Origin: DASQZT01 sp035638575
GTDB lineage: Bacteria > Acidobacteriota > Terriglobia > Bryobacterales > Bryobacteraceae
Length of the DNA: 64,000 nucleotides
Direction: 5' to 3'
Assembly (NCBI GenBank): GCA_035638575.1
Contig: DASQZT010000303.1
Location: forward strand, 10,291-74,290
In this document: piece after piece, positions 34,974 through 43,725 of the stretch
Layout: every line of letters starts with the position of its first letter
Position numbering within the stretch: position 1 is the stretch's first letter
Notes under the pieces: generated by a model
Databases searched by the model: none
What the model saw: the letters and a program-made list of their open reading frames with translations, nothing else
Told to the model about the DNA's origin: nothing
Made by a program: the position numbers and the translations under genes

Positions 34974-36370
34974 GCCTTCTGGCGGGGGCGCTGGCGGCGC
35001 AGGGCCGCTTCGCGCCGGGAGTGAAGCCATTCCTCGCGGTGGATGCGCCGGTGGTGGCGCTCGAGCACGTGCGGGTGATCGACGGCACGGGCGCCCGGCC
35101 GAGGGAAGATCAGACGGTGGTCATCGACCACGGAAAGATCCGGGCGGTGGGTCCGGCCGCCTCCACGCCGGCGCCGGCGGGTTCGCAGGCGCTCGACCTC
35201 ACGGGCCACACGGTGATCCCGGGCATAGTGGGGATGCACGAGCACATGTTCTATCCATCGGGCGGGGGGATCCCCATCTACAACGAGCAGGCCTTCAGCT
35301 TTCCGCGCCTGTACCTGGCGAGCGGCGTCACCACGGCGCGCACCGGCGGCAGCCTGGAGCCGTACACGGATCTCAGCCTCGAGCGCATGATCGATGCGGG
35401 GCGCATGCCGGGGCCCAAGCTGTGGATCACCGGTCCATACCTGGAGGGCGCGGGGGCGTTCACCGTGCAGATGCACGAGCTGACCGGCCCGGACGACGCG
35501 GCGCGCACGGTGGAATACTGGGCGGCCGAAGGCGTCACTTCGTTCAAGGCGTATATGAACATCACGCGAGCGGAGCTGAAGGCGGCGGTGGACGCGGCGC
35601 ACCGGCACGCGATCAAGGTCACGGGCCACCTGTGCTCGATCGGGTTCCGGGAGGCCGCCGCGATCGGGATCGACAATCTGGAACACGGGCTGCTGGTGGA
35701 CACGGAGTTTCATCCCGGCAAACAGCCCGACGTGTGCCCGCCGCAAGCCACGACGCGAGGGGAGATCGCGGGCCTCGATCTGACGAGCGCGCCGGTGAAG
35801 GAGATGATCGCCGCGCTGGTGGAGCACGGCGTGGCCATCACTTCGACGCTGGCGGTATTCGAAGCGTTGGACGGCAGCCGGCCGCCGCTGGAACAGCGCT
35901 TTCTGGACGCGCTGACGCCCGAGGCGTCGGTGAGCTATCTGGGCGCGCGGGCGCGGGCCCGCGGCGGGGCCGACTCGCCGGTGCTGGCGGGAGTGCGCAA
36001 GGAACTGGAGTTCGAACGCGCGTTTGTGAAAGCCGGCGGGCTGCTGATCGCGGGCGCCGATCCCACGGGCAACGGCGGGGCGCTGGCGGGGTTCGCCGAC
36101 CAGCGGAACATCGAGCTGCTGGTGGAGGGCGGCTTTTCGCCGGAGGAGGCGATCCAGATTTCCACGGCGAACGGAGCGCGGTTTTTGGGCGAGACGGATC
36201 GCATCGGCACGGTGGCCGCGGGGGAGCAGGCCGACCTGGTGGTGATCGACGGGAACCCCTCGGCGCGCATCGCCGACATCCGCAAGGTGACGCTGGTGTT
36301 TAAGGACGGCGCGGGGTACGATCCGGGGAAGCTGCTGGAATCGGTGCGGGGGTCGGTGGCGCTACATTAA
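34949..36370 (+). CDS. Secreted metal-dependent amidohydrolase (imidazolonepropionase-like)
   Basis: A 473-residue exported hydrolase from a GTG at 34949, with GAGGAGG seven bases upstream. A signal-like segment (LLHISLLAGALAAQG) precedes a composite beta-sandwich and TIM barrel. GIVGMHEHMF is the first metal-binding HxH; TSFKAYMN contains the possible carboxylated Lys; KVTGHLCSIG and ENLEHG-like DNLEHGLLV carry later His ligands; LIAGADPTGNGG holds the last Asp. Such proteins hydrolyse cyclic amides or dipeptides, and are numerous in acidobacteria. It is coupled by a 25-base overlap to the aldo/keto reductase. The actual substrate cannot be read from sequence. Confidence 0.9.
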   Translation: MGSKLLHISLLAGALAAQGRFAPGVKPFLAVDAPVVALEHVRVIDGTGARPREDQTVVIDHGKIRAVGPAASTPAPAGSQALDLTGHTVIPGIVGMHEHMFYPSGGGIPIYNEQAFSFPRLYLASGVTTARTGGSLEPYTDLSLERMIDAGRMPGPKLWITGPYLEGAGAFTVQMHELTGPDDAARTVEYWAAEGVTSFKAYMNITRAELKAAVDAAHRHAIKVTGHLCSIGFREAAAIGIDNLEHGLLVDTEFHPGKQPDVCPPQATTRGEIAGLDLTSAPVKEMIAALVEHGVAITSTLAVFEALDGSRPPLEQRFLDALTPEASVSYLGARARARGGADSPVLAGVRKELEFERAFVKAGGLLIAGADPTGNGGALAGFADQRNIELLVEGGFSPEEAIQISTANGARFLGETDRIGTVAAGEQADLVVIDGNPSARIADIRKVTLVFKDGAGYDPGKLLESVRGSVALH

Positions 36371-36408
36371 TAAACAAAGAGACAGGAGACAGAAGTCAGG
36401 AGACTGGA

Positions 36409-37080
36409 ATGCGAAATATTTCTGCGTTGAGAATCGGCGCCCTGATCGCCGCCGTCTGCGTGTGCGCGCCGGGGCAGGACACGCCGGCCAAGGAGGCTCA
36501 GAAGGAGGCTCCGAGCGATACGAAAGGACTGCCGCCGAGAGCGACTCCGGGCGATTATCAGGCCCACGGGAAGGCAGGCGCCGCGACCATTGGGGCCGAG
36601 TTCAAAGGGCACGCCATCCCCACGATGCAAGGGACCCTCACCACGGAAGACTACGTGATCGTCGAGATCGGAATGTTCGGCGCGCCGGACGCGCGGCTGC
36701 AACTGGTTCTCGGCGACTTTTCGCTGCGCATCAACGGGAAGAAGCCCTTGGAGAGCCAGCCATACGGGTTGGTGATCCGGAACGTCAAAGACCCGGAGTA
36801 CGAGCCGCCGGCGGCACAGAAATCGAAAACCAGCTTGGGCGGCGGCGGACAGGGTGGGGCGGGTGACCCTCCCCCGTCGCCCCCGCCGATCCCGATCGGG
36901 GTACAGCGTGCGATGGCCCAGCGGGTTCAAAAGTCCGCCCTGCCGGAAGGCGACCGCCCGCTTCCGCAGGCGGGACTGATTTTCTTCCAGTACCGGGGTA
37001 AGAGCAAGGGTATCCATTCGATGGAGCTGATGTACGCCGGCGCCGCCGGAAAGGCCACGATCGCGCTGCAACCGGAGTGA
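36409..37080 (+). CDS. Secreted hypothetical protein with proline-rich loop
   Basis: A 223-residue protein with a signal peptide (ISALRIGALIAAVCVCAPGQ) and a beta-rich mature part (IPTMQGTLTTEDYVIVEIGM, FSLRINGKKPL). A low-complexity linker, GGGGQGGAGDPPPSPPPIPI, divides it from a C-terminal strand region. I know this only as a hypothetical protein of acidobacteria. It follows the amidohydrolase by 38 bases. No enzymatic motif is seen, so a structural or binding role is possible. Confidence 0.8.
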   Translation: MRNISALRIGALIAAVCVCAPGQDTPAKEAQKEAPSDTKGLPPRATPGDYQAHGKAGAATIGAEFKGHAIPTMQGTLTTEDYVIVEIGMFGAPDARLQLVLGDFSLRINGKKPLESQPYGLVIRNVKDPEYEPPAAQKSKTSLGGGGQGGAGDPPPSPPPIPIGVQRAMAQRVQKSALPEGDRPLPQAGLIFFQYRGKSKGIHSMELMYAGAAGKATIALQPE

Positions 37081-37120
37081 ACAACGAGAGGGCGGGAGCC
37101 GAGGAAGGGCCGCGCGGACG

Positions 37121-37297
37121 TCAACCGGACGCGGATTCAAGATCGAGGGCGAAGGCGAGCGCATTCTTGGTGAGGGGCACGTACAGCACAAGAGCCCGGG
37201 GCGGGTTCGGATCTTTGCGGGAAACAATTACGACAGGCCGCGTCTTTGCGGCAAGCCCCAGATCCGCCAACCACACCTCACCTGGTTGTGGGTTCAT
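37121..37297 (-). pseudogene. MazF/PemK-type toxin, truncated
   Basis: The frame from the ATG at 37297 gives MNPQPGEVWLADLGLAAKTR and PVVIVSRKDPNPPRALVLYV, the usual beginning of a MazF/PemK RNase. After VPLT it turns into an unrelated short tail and stops at 58 residues, while intact family members have about 110. Another frame across the same DNA still reads DVRAALPRLPP, resembling the lost middle strand, so a frameshift and loss of the C-terminal half are likely. The toxin is probably inactive. Confidence 0.75.
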
Positions 37298-37463
37298 CGA
37301 GCAGGTCCAGGACCTCCTGTTCAGCCGCACGGGAGCGCGCGAGATCGAGAACATCGTGGTCGGCAAGATCGATGACTTCCGCGATGCGCTCTCGCGCCTC
37401 AGCAGCCGTCGCCGGCTTCCACTCGCGCAACCGAGCGTCCAGCTTTTCCGCCAAGGCGTCCAC
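37278..37463 (-). CDS. Antitoxin paired with the truncated MazF
   Basis: A 61-residue helical, acidic protein ending VLDLARSRAAEQEVLDLLDE with PTTR, a C-terminus I associate with antitoxins directly upstream of MazF genes. I start it at the GTG at 37463 because AAGGAGG precedes it by five bases; a longer frame to 37574 begins with an implausible arginine-rich stretch. It overlaps the toxin start by 20 bases, the usual arrangement. With its toxin broken it may be an evolutionary leftover. Confidence 0.65.
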   Translation of the reverse strand: MDALAEKLDARLREWKPATAAEARERIAEVIDLADHDVLDLARSRAAEQEVLDLLDEPTTR

Positions 37464-38007
37464 GACGACCTCCTTCTTCGTCTCCCAGTTTAACTCTCGG
37501 ATAGGCCGTGGCGGGCGTGCGCCGTGTCGAGGGCGATGCCCTCTTCCCCATGCTTCTCTCACTGCACGGTCCACGAACCCATCGATTGCCAGCCGGAATT
37601 GTTGGCCTCGGTGGAGTCCCGCGCGGCCACCGAGCGCGCAGACAAGAGCCGCTTTGGAATGCGCCCGGCGACAGCATAGTCCCTCCGCGCGCCGACGCGG
37701 TGACAGGCTCCACAGGATTACTACCCGACCTCCCGGATTCTCCCGTGTTCAGGGGATGATGCAAAACGTAAAATTCCGTTGTAAGATATAACAGTAAAAA
37801 ACTCAGAGATGCGGGCGCCGATCGATAGACATGGGGAGAAGATCCGGCAGGCAGCTACAGGTTTCCCAGGGGCCCATCATTCCTAGAATTCGCGAGGCCG
37901 GGTCTTCGGAGCCTGACTGGCAATTGCGCCAGCCGGGCGGACGGTGTAGCATCTTTTTAATGCAGTCGAGAGAACTCTAGAGGGGTTTCGGCCGGGAGAC
38001 CGGCCGG
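37464..38007. other. Intergenic region before the respiratory cluster
   Basis: I see no convincing gene in these 544 bases. A conspicuous AT-rich patch lies at about 37758-37806 (AAAACGTAAAATTCC, then GATATAACAGTAAAAAACTC), which probably contains the promoter of the Rieske-cytochrome operon, although I cannot assign boxes with certainty. An inverted repeat, CCGGCCG-type (CGGCCGGGAGACCGGCCG), ends directly before the first gene and may be a leader hairpin. Confidence 0.45.
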
Positions 38008-38613
38008 ATGGAGAAGATGGCGAATACAACATTAGAGCCCGCCGGGACGGCGGCGCCGGCTCCGAAGCCCAAGCCGTCCGTGATCCAGGCAGTCCAGAAC
38101 ATTTTTTCGAAGGGTGAAGAAACAGACGAGGGCAAGATCATCGCGCGCCGCCGCAAATTTGTGATGGCGGCGGTGCTGGGCACCCTGGGCGTGAATCTGT
38201 TGATGTTTCTGCGGTTCTTCTTCCCGCGCGCCCTGTACGAGCCGAAGACGAGGTTCAAGATCGGGTATCCATCGGACTTCGGCTTCGGGGTGGACACCAA
38301 ATTCCAGAAAGACTACCGCATCTGGGTGGTGCGCAACACCGAGGGGATTTTCGTCATCTCGGCCATCTGCACGCACCTGGGGTGCACGCCCGACTGGAAG
38401 CCGAGCGAGAACAAATTCAAGTGCCCGTGCCACGGCAGCGGGTACGACCCCGAGGGCATCAACTTCGAAGGCCCTGCGCCGCGGCCGATGGACCGCGCGC
38501 ACGTGGAGATCGGTCCGGACGGCCAGATCGTGGTGGACTTGAGCAAGCTGTATCAGTGGCCCAAGGGCGAGCCTTCGCAGTTCAATCAAGACGGAGCCAT
38601 CCTCCGGGTTTGA
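38008..38613 (+). CDS. Rieske iron-sulfur protein of a bc-type complex
   Basis: A 201-residue protein with one N-terminal membrane helix (FVMAAVLGTLGVNLLMFL) and a Rieske 2Fe-2S domain outside the membrane. The cluster motifs are CTHLGC and CPCHGSGY, with one Cys and one His each as ligands. It accepts an electron from quinol at the Qo site and passes it to the c-type cytochrome of the complex. An alternative start is the ATG at 38017. It heads a cluster in which the two cytochrome b genes and a multiheme cytochrome c follow closely. Confidence 0.95.
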   Translation: MEKMANTTLEPAGTAAPAPKPKPSVIQAVQNIFSKGEETDEGKIIARRRKFVMAAVLGTLGVNLLMFLRFFFPRALYEPKTRFKIGYPSDFGFGVDTKFQKDYRIWVVRNTEGIFVISAICTHLGCTPDWKPSENKFKCPCHGSGYDPEGINFEGPAPRPMDRAHVEIGPDGQIVVDLSKLYQWPKGEPSQFNQDGAILRV

Positions 38614-38622
38614 GGTTTCATC

Positions 38623-39582
38623 ATGGCAGATACCAAAGGAAACACCGACGGGAAACCGCCGGCGGGCAGCGGCAACGGCGCGGCGGGCGGCAACGGCGGC
38701 GGCAACGGGGCGGCGTCCGGCAAACTGGCCGCGGTGATGGCCGGGGCGAAAGCGGTGCAGGCCAAGGCGGCCGAGGAACTCAAGGAGACCATCAAGGCTC
38801 CGGAAAAAACGGATGTGTGGAAGTCCGTGCTGCGCGTAAAGCACGACGAGACGCCGCGCAGCCGGGCGCTGGGCGTGCTGAGCAACGTCTTCCTGCACCT
38901 GCATCCGGCCAAGATCAATCGCGACGCGGTGGCCTACAACTACACGTGGGGCATGGGCGGCATGACGTTCTACGTGTACATCACGCTGGTGTTCACGGGC
39001 ACGCTGCTGATGTTCTACTACCATCCGTCGAAAGTGGTGGCCTTCCGCGACATTCTGTACCTGGAGAACGACGTTCCCTTCGGCAAGCTGCTGCGGAACA
39101 TGCACCGGTGGGGCGCGCACCTGATGGTGATCATGGTGGAGCTGCACATGTTCCGCGTGTTCCTGACGGGGTCGTACAAGAAGCCGCGGGAGTTCAACTG
39201 GGTGGTGGGGGTGCTGCTGCTGGTGCTGACGCTGCTGCTCAGTTTCACGGGCTACCTGCTGCCGGACGATCAACTGGGCTTCTGGGCCGTCACGGTGGGG
39301 ACCAACATGGCGCGCGCCACTCCGCTGCTCGGAAACCAGGGGCCGTTCGGGCCGCAACTGGGCATGACGCCGTTCAACGACGTGCGCTTCGGGCTGCTGG
39401 GCGGATCGATCGTGGATTCGAACGCGCTGCTGCGGGCCTACATCTGGCACTGCGTGGCGATACCGATCATCGCGTCGGCCTTCATGGTGGTTCACTTCTG
39501 GCGCGTGCGCAAGGACGGGGGCATCTCCGGGCCGTCGCCGGTGGTGCTGGCGAGCGAGATCAAGGACGTGAAGAAGTTATAG
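38623..39582 (+). CDS. Cytochrome b (N-terminal, b6-like) subunit
   Basis: A 319-residue membrane protein whose first 90 residues are a glycine- and alanine-rich, probably disordered extension (GKPPAGSGNGAAGGNGGGNG). The core matches cytochrome b6: MHRWGAHLMVIMVELHMFRV holds one heme-ligand pair and WHCVAIPIIASAFMVVHFW the other. YKKPREFNWVVG and GYLLPDDQLGFWAVTVG are also family segments. The covalent-heme Cys of b6f complexes is not seen in GGMTFYVYITL. It binds two b hemes and forms the Qi and part of the Qo site. It lies nine bases after the Rieske gene. Confidence 0.93.
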   Translation: MADTKGNTDGKPPAGSGNGAAGGNGGGNGAASGKLAAVMAGAKAVQAKAAEELKETIKAPEKTDVWKSVLRVKHDETPRSRALGVLSNVFLHLHPAKINRDAVAYNYTWGMGGMTFYVYITLVFTGTLLMFYYHPSKVVAFRDILYLENDVPFGKLLRNMHRWGAHLMVIMVELHMFRVFLTGSYKKPREFNWVVGVLLLVLTLLLSFTGYLLPDDQLGFWAVTVGTNMARATPLLGNQGPFGPQLGMTPFNDVRFGLLGGSIVDSNALLRAYIWHCVAIPIIASAFMVVHFWRVRKDGGISGPSPVVLASEIKDVKKL

Positions 39583-39584
39583 CC

Positions 39585-39614
39585 GCGGATGAACGCAGAT
39601 GAACGCGGATAAGG
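39585..39614. repeat. Ten-base tandem repeat in the cytochrome b spacer
   Basis: Three imperfect decamers, GCGGATGAAC, GCAGATGAAC and GCGGATAAGG, stand in the 75-base gap between the two cytochrome b genes. I have seen similar 'GATGAACGCGGAT' text repeated between genes in other environmental bacteria; its role is unknown. Confidence 0.5.
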
Positions 39615-39657
39615 CCAAATCATCATCGGCGTTCATGGGCGGCTGAGACGAGTTCTT

Positions 39658-40593
39658 ATGGACTTTCATCAACTCTGGACAATCCTAAGCACGCCGGACA
39701 ACGTTCCCATCGTGCTGCTGCTGTTCGTGGTGCCCTTTTATACGTGGTACGCAATGCGGCAGGCGTTCGCCAACGACCGGCTGATCGCCGAGCTGGAGGC
39801 CAATCCGGAGATGGCCAAGACGCACCACCGCAAGGTCCAGGCGTGGAAGCCGGGGTGGGCGCGGGAAGTGCATGTGTGGCCCTATCTGCTGCGCATCGAG
39901 TTTCTGGCGGCCATCATCGTCACGGTGATCCTGATGGTATGGTCGATCACGTTGAACGCGCCGCTGGAGGAGCCGTCGAACCCGACCCTCACGATGAACC
40001 CGGCGAAGGCGCCGTGGTACTTCCTCGGATTGCAGGAGATGCTGGTGTACTTCGATCCGTGGATGGCGGGCGTGGTGATGCCGTCGCTGATCATCGTGGG
40101 GCTGATCGTGATCCCGTACATCGACACCAACCCGCTGGGCAGCGGCTACTACACGTACAAGCAGCGGAAGTTCTCGATCCTGACGTTCATCTTCGGATTC
40201 ATCGTGCTGTGGGTCTCGATGATCGTGATCGGCACGCTGATCCGCGGTCCGGGATGGATGTGGTTCTGGCCGGGGACGACGTGGGACCACAACCGGCTGA
40301 TCTTCGAGGTGAACCGCGACCTGCCGGACATTTTCGGCATTACGGGGCGCGTGGCCAAGATCATTTTCGGAGCGATCGTCACGGGCCTGTACGGCGTGGG
40401 GGCGGGGGTGCTGATGCACAAGCTGATCACGTGGACGCCGTTTAACCGCAAGATCTACGCCCGCATGAGCGTGCTGCAATACGTGGTCATGCAGACCTTC
40501 CTGATCATCATGCTGGCGCTGCCGGTGAAGATCCTCATCCGGCTGCTGTTCCGCATCAAGTACATTTGGGTCACTCCCTGGTTCAACATATGA
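39658..40593 (+). CDS. Cytochrome b C-terminal (subunit IV-like) subunit
   Basis: A 311-residue membrane protein equivalent to the C-terminal part of cytochrome b. The Qo-site element that is PEWY in classic enzymes reads NPAKAPWYFLGLQEMLVYF. PLGSGYYTYKQRKF and several long helices follow (IIVTVILMVWSITLNA, FIFGFIVLWVSMIVIGTLI). It is about twice the length of plastid subunit IV because of an extra C-terminal membrane region. The N-terminal helix and the EANPEMAKTHHRKVQAW loop are additional features. Its stop overlaps the start of the octaheme cytochrome (ATGA), tying the two together. Confidence 0.92.
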   Translation: MDFHQLWTILSTPDNVPIVLLLFVVPFYTWYAMRQAFANDRLIAELEANPEMAKTHHRKVQAWKPGWAREVHVWPYLLRIEFLAAIIVTVILMVWSITLNAPLEEPSNPTLTMNPAKAPWYFLGLQEMLVYFDPWMAGVVMPSLIIVGLIVIPYIDTNPLGSGYYTYKQRKFSILTFIFGFIVLWVSMIVIGTLIRGPGWMWFWPGTTWDHNRLIFEVNRDLPDIFGITGRVAKIIFGAIVTGLYGVGAGVLMHKLITWTPFNRKIYARMSVLQYVVMQTFLIIMLALPVKILIRLLFRIKYIWVTPWFNI

Positions 40594-43500
40594 GCGATCA
40601 AGACAAGGATCCGGTAGTCCATTCTTCCCTGAGCAAGGCGCTGTTCATCTGGTCGACGGTGCTGGTGCTGTCGCTGGTCTGGGGCCTGTGGGACGAGATG
40701 TACGGCATACGGCCGTGGAAGAGCTACGAGGCGAAGTTCGAGAAGCAATACGGCAAGTACCTGGCGACGGCGCGGCTGGGCGAGGTGGAGGTCGAGCGTC
40801 AGATCAAGGCATCGCCCGACTACAAGCGGCTGGACGCCGACATGCAGGCCGCGGAACAGGCCGCCATGCCGCGCGCCAAGGCCATCGACGCGGAGGTGAA
40901 CGGGGAACTGGTGCCCAGGATCCTGGCGCTCAACGATCCGTTTCAGGAAGTCCGCAGCCACATCGGCGCGCTGACGTACGAGATCGAGGTATCGGGGAGC
41001 GAGAGCCACAAGGAGTCGTTGCGGCGGCAGATCGAGGAGCTGAGGGCGGAAACTCGCAGCGTCAAACTGCCGGGCGAAGACGCAAAGCAGATGAAGTTCG
41101 CCGATATGGACCAGCTGCTGAAGGACATGAAGGACCGGAAGGCGCAGCTTCTTCAGGAGCGCGTGGAGCTGATGAAGAAGGCGACCGACCTGCGGGCCGC
41201 GCGCGATAAGTACCTGTCGGACCGCATCGCCGATGTGAGCACCACGACCATCGCCAGCGTGCAGAATTCGCTCTCCAGCTTCGATATCCGCATCCGGCAG
41301 ATCCACGTGAAGGACGTGGACCTGGTGGACCGCTGCGAATCGTGCCACCTGGGGACGCGCGAGCCGGTCGTGCTGACCGCCGCCAACATGGGCGGGGAAG
41401 CGGTCTTCGCCAGCCATCCCGACAAGGAGTTGTTGCAGATTCACGACCCCGAGCGCTTCGGCTGCACGCCGTGCCACGGCGGCAATGGCGCGGCGGTTTC
41501 GAGCGTCGAAAAGGCCCACGGATACAACGAGCACTGGCTCTGGCCGCTGCACCACAAGGAGAATATCGACGCGGGGTGCCAGCAGTGCCACAGCCGGGAG
41601 ATCGTGACCGAAATGGCCGACACCCTGAACGCCGGGCGAGAGACCTTCCGCCTGCGCGGCTGCATGGGCTGCCACCGGTACGAGGGATTCGACCGCGAGG
41701 CCGATGAAATTTCGAGCGTCAACCAGCAGATCCGGCAGGACGAGCAGCAGAAGGCCGAGTGGCTGCGGGAGGCGGGCTTCAGCGCGCAGAAAGGCGACCG
41801 CACGAAGAACAACGACGAGGCGCAGAAGCTGTACCAGCTCTCCAACGACCTGAAGGTGCGGTCGAGCGGCCTGGATGCCAAGATCGAACAGCTCGACATG
41901 CGGTCGCACGAGCTGGTGCGGGAAGTCAAGAAGGTCGGGCCGAGCCTGAAGGAAGTGCGGGTAAAGCTGCGCAAGGAGTGGATCCCGGTGTGGCTGAAGG
42001 ATCCGCACCAGTGGCGCGAGGGCACCAAGATGCCGACGTTCCGGCTGGACGACGACGAGATCCGCGCGATCGCGGCGTTTATCTGGCAATCGGGCGTGCC
42101 GGGCCAGTTGCCGCAGCAGAAGCCGGGCGATCCGGAAAAGGGGCGCGAGGCGTTCGAGACGCGCGGCTGCATGGCCTGCCACTCGATGGGCGAGGGCGGG
42201 CAGAAACAGGGCGGAACGTTCGCGGCGAACTTGAGCCGCGAGGGCGAGAAGGCCAATTACGATTACCTGGTGCGCTGGGTGCACAACCCGCGGCAGCGCA
42301 CCGCGCCGTACTGCACGTTCGAGAAGAAGGACCTGACGGCGGAGGACTACCAGAAGCACGGAGTGCCGTACGTGTTCGACCTGGATCACAGCAAGTGCCC
42401 CAACGACGGGCACGAGCTGCAGGTTCAGCAGATGACGCCCATGCCCAGCCTGCGGCTCACCGAGGACGAGGCGCGCGATATCGCCAGCTACCTGATGACG
42501 CGCAAGCACGACAACGCCTCGTATGCGGGCGCGGCTTTCCTGGACGATCCGGGCCTGAAGAACCGGGGCCTGTCGCTGGTGCGGTTCTACGGCTGCGCGG
42601 CGTGCCACGAGATATCGGGGTTGGAAGAAGAGCAGCGCATCGGCACGGAGCTGACCAAGGAAGGGTCGAAGCCCATCGAGCGGCTGGATTTCGCGCTGCT
42701 GGGCCACAAGGCCGAGGCGGAGGGCTGGTACACGCACAAGGGATTTTTCGAGCACAAGCTGGAGAATCCCGCGGTGTACGACCAGGGCAAAGAGAAGGCC
42801 AAGCAGGACCGGCTGAAGATGCCGAATTTCAACCTCTCGAAGCCCGAGATCGACGCGGTCACGACGTTTCTGGAGGGCTCGGTGGACGCCACGGTTCCGC
42901 CGCGCTACTTCTACCAGCCGGCGGACCAGCGGCAGGACATCATCGACGGCTGGTGGGTGGTGCGCAAGTACAACTGCATGGGATGCCACCGCGTGCACGT
43001 GGGGCAGACCACCACTTTCGACACGCTGGCGCGGTACCAGGATCCGGACTGGAAAGACCAGAAGCCACCCACGCTGATCGGCGAAGGGGGGCGGGTGAAT
43101 CCCGACTGGCTGATGCGATTCCTGGGCAATCCCTCGTTGAGTGAAACCGACACGAATCGCGACGGGGTCCGGCAGTATCTAAAAGTACGGATGCCGACCT
43201 TCAGCTTCTCGAACGGCGAACTGCGCAAGCTGGTGCGGTTCTTCGCGGCGCTGTCTTCGCAGGCGGAGCCGTTCATCCAGACCAAGACCGATCCGCTGTC
43301 GGACGAGGAACGCACCATGGCGCGGCAACTTTTCTCGAGCGAGGGCGCGCCGTGCCTGAAGTGCCACATGACGGGCGATCCGAAGCACGACGCCAAGGCG
43401 ACGGCGCCGAACTTCACGGTGGCGAAGGACCGGCTGCAGCCGGGTTGGACGAAGCGCTGGATTCTGGACCCGGCCACGATGAGTCCCGGTACGGCCATGC

Positions 43501-43676
43501 CCTCGGGTCTTTTCCGGCACGACGAGAGCCGGTGGGTTTTCGCCGGGCCGGTGCCGGCCAGTTTCAACGGATACCAGAAGGACCATGCGGATCTGCTGGT
43601 GAGGTACATGTTCCAGTTCACGCCGGAGGAGTTGAACCGGCTGCGCGCGAGCGCGGGCTCCGGCGCGGGAAGATAG
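40590..43676 (+). CDS. Membrane-anchored octaheme c-type cytochrome
   Basis: A 1028-residue protein with an N-terminal membrane helix (SKALFIWSTVLVLSLVWGLW), a charged coiled-coil stretch of about 200 residues, and eight CxxCH heme motifs: CESCH, CTPCH, CQQCH, CMGCH, CMACH, CAACH, CMGCH and CLKCH. A second coiled coil lies between the fourth and fifth hemes. It takes the position of cytochrome c1 or f in the operon and probably receives electrons from the Rieske protein and passes them to soluble carriers or a terminal oxidase. The start is the ATG at 40590, inside the preceding stop. Later hemes sit in cytochrome c domains with Met ligands such as PTFRLDDDEI regions (KMPTFRL, KMPNFNL, RMPTFSF). 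Confidence 0.92.
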   Translation: MSDQDKDPVVHSSLSKALFIWSTVLVLSLVWGLWDEMYGIRPWKSYEAKFEKQYGKYLATARLGEVEVERQIKASPDYKRLDADMQAAEQAAMPRAKAIDAEVNGELVPRILALNDPFQEVRSHIGALTYEIEVSGSESHKESLRRQIEELRAETRSVKLPGEDAKQMKFADMDQLLKDMKDRKAQLLQERVELMKKATDLRAARDKYLSDRIADVSTTTIASVQNSLSSFDIRIRQIHVKDVDLVDRCESCHLGTREPVVLTAANMGGEAVFASHPDKELLQIHDPERFGCTPCHGGNGAAVSSVEKAHGYNEHWLWPLHHKENIDAGCQQCHSREIVTEMADTLNAGRETFRLRGCMGCHRYEGFDREADEISSVNQQIRQDEQQKAEWLREAGFSAQKGDRTKNNDEAQKLYQLSNDLKVRSSGLDAKIEQLDMRSHELVREVKKVGPSLKEVRVKLRKEWIPVWLKDPHQWREGTKMPTFRLDDDEIRAIAAFIWQSGVPGQLPQQKPGDPEKGREAFETRGCMACHSMGEGGQKQGGTFAANLSREGEKANYDYLVRWVHNPRQRTAPYCTFEKKDLTAEDYQKHGVPYVFDLDHSKCPNDGHELQVQQMTPMPSLRLTEDEARDIASYLMTRKHDNASYAGAAFLDDPGLKNRGLSLVRFYGCAACHEISGLEEEQRIGTELTKEGSKPIERLDFALLGHKAEAEGWYTHKGFFEHKLENPAVYDQGKEKAKQDRLKMPNFNLSKPEIDAVTTFLEGSVDATVPPRYFYQPADQRQDIIDGWWVVRKYNCMGCHRVHVGQTTTFDTLARYQDPDWKDQKPPTLIGEGGRVNPDWLMRFLGNPSLSETDTNRDGVRQYLKVRMPTFSFSNGELRKLVRFFAALSSQAEPFIQTKTDPLSDEERTMARQLFSSEGAPCLKCHMTGDPKHDAKATAPNFTVAKDRLQPGWTKRWILDPATMSPGTAMPSGLFRHDESRWVFAGPVPASFNGYQKDHADLLVRYMFQFTPEELNRLRASAGSGAGR

Positions 43677-43679
43677 AGC

Positions 43680-43702
43680 GGGCAGGCCAGGAGGCCTGTC
43701 CC
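43680..43702. repeat. Intergenic palindrome
   Basis: GGGCAGGCC and GGCCTGTCCC form a hairpin with one bulged base and a short loop, starting three bases after the cytochrome stop. It is similar in style to the element at 12008-12053. It may be a weak terminator or mRNA processing site, since the next gene starts only 24 bases later. Confidence 0.5.
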
Positions 43703-43725
43703 ACTGAGGAGGCGTTCAAAAAGCA

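Noticed and set aside
40455..42998. An 847-codon minus-strand frame opposite the cytochrome genes
   Set aside because: It lies opposite eight CxxCH motifs and has biased composition typical of antisense frames.
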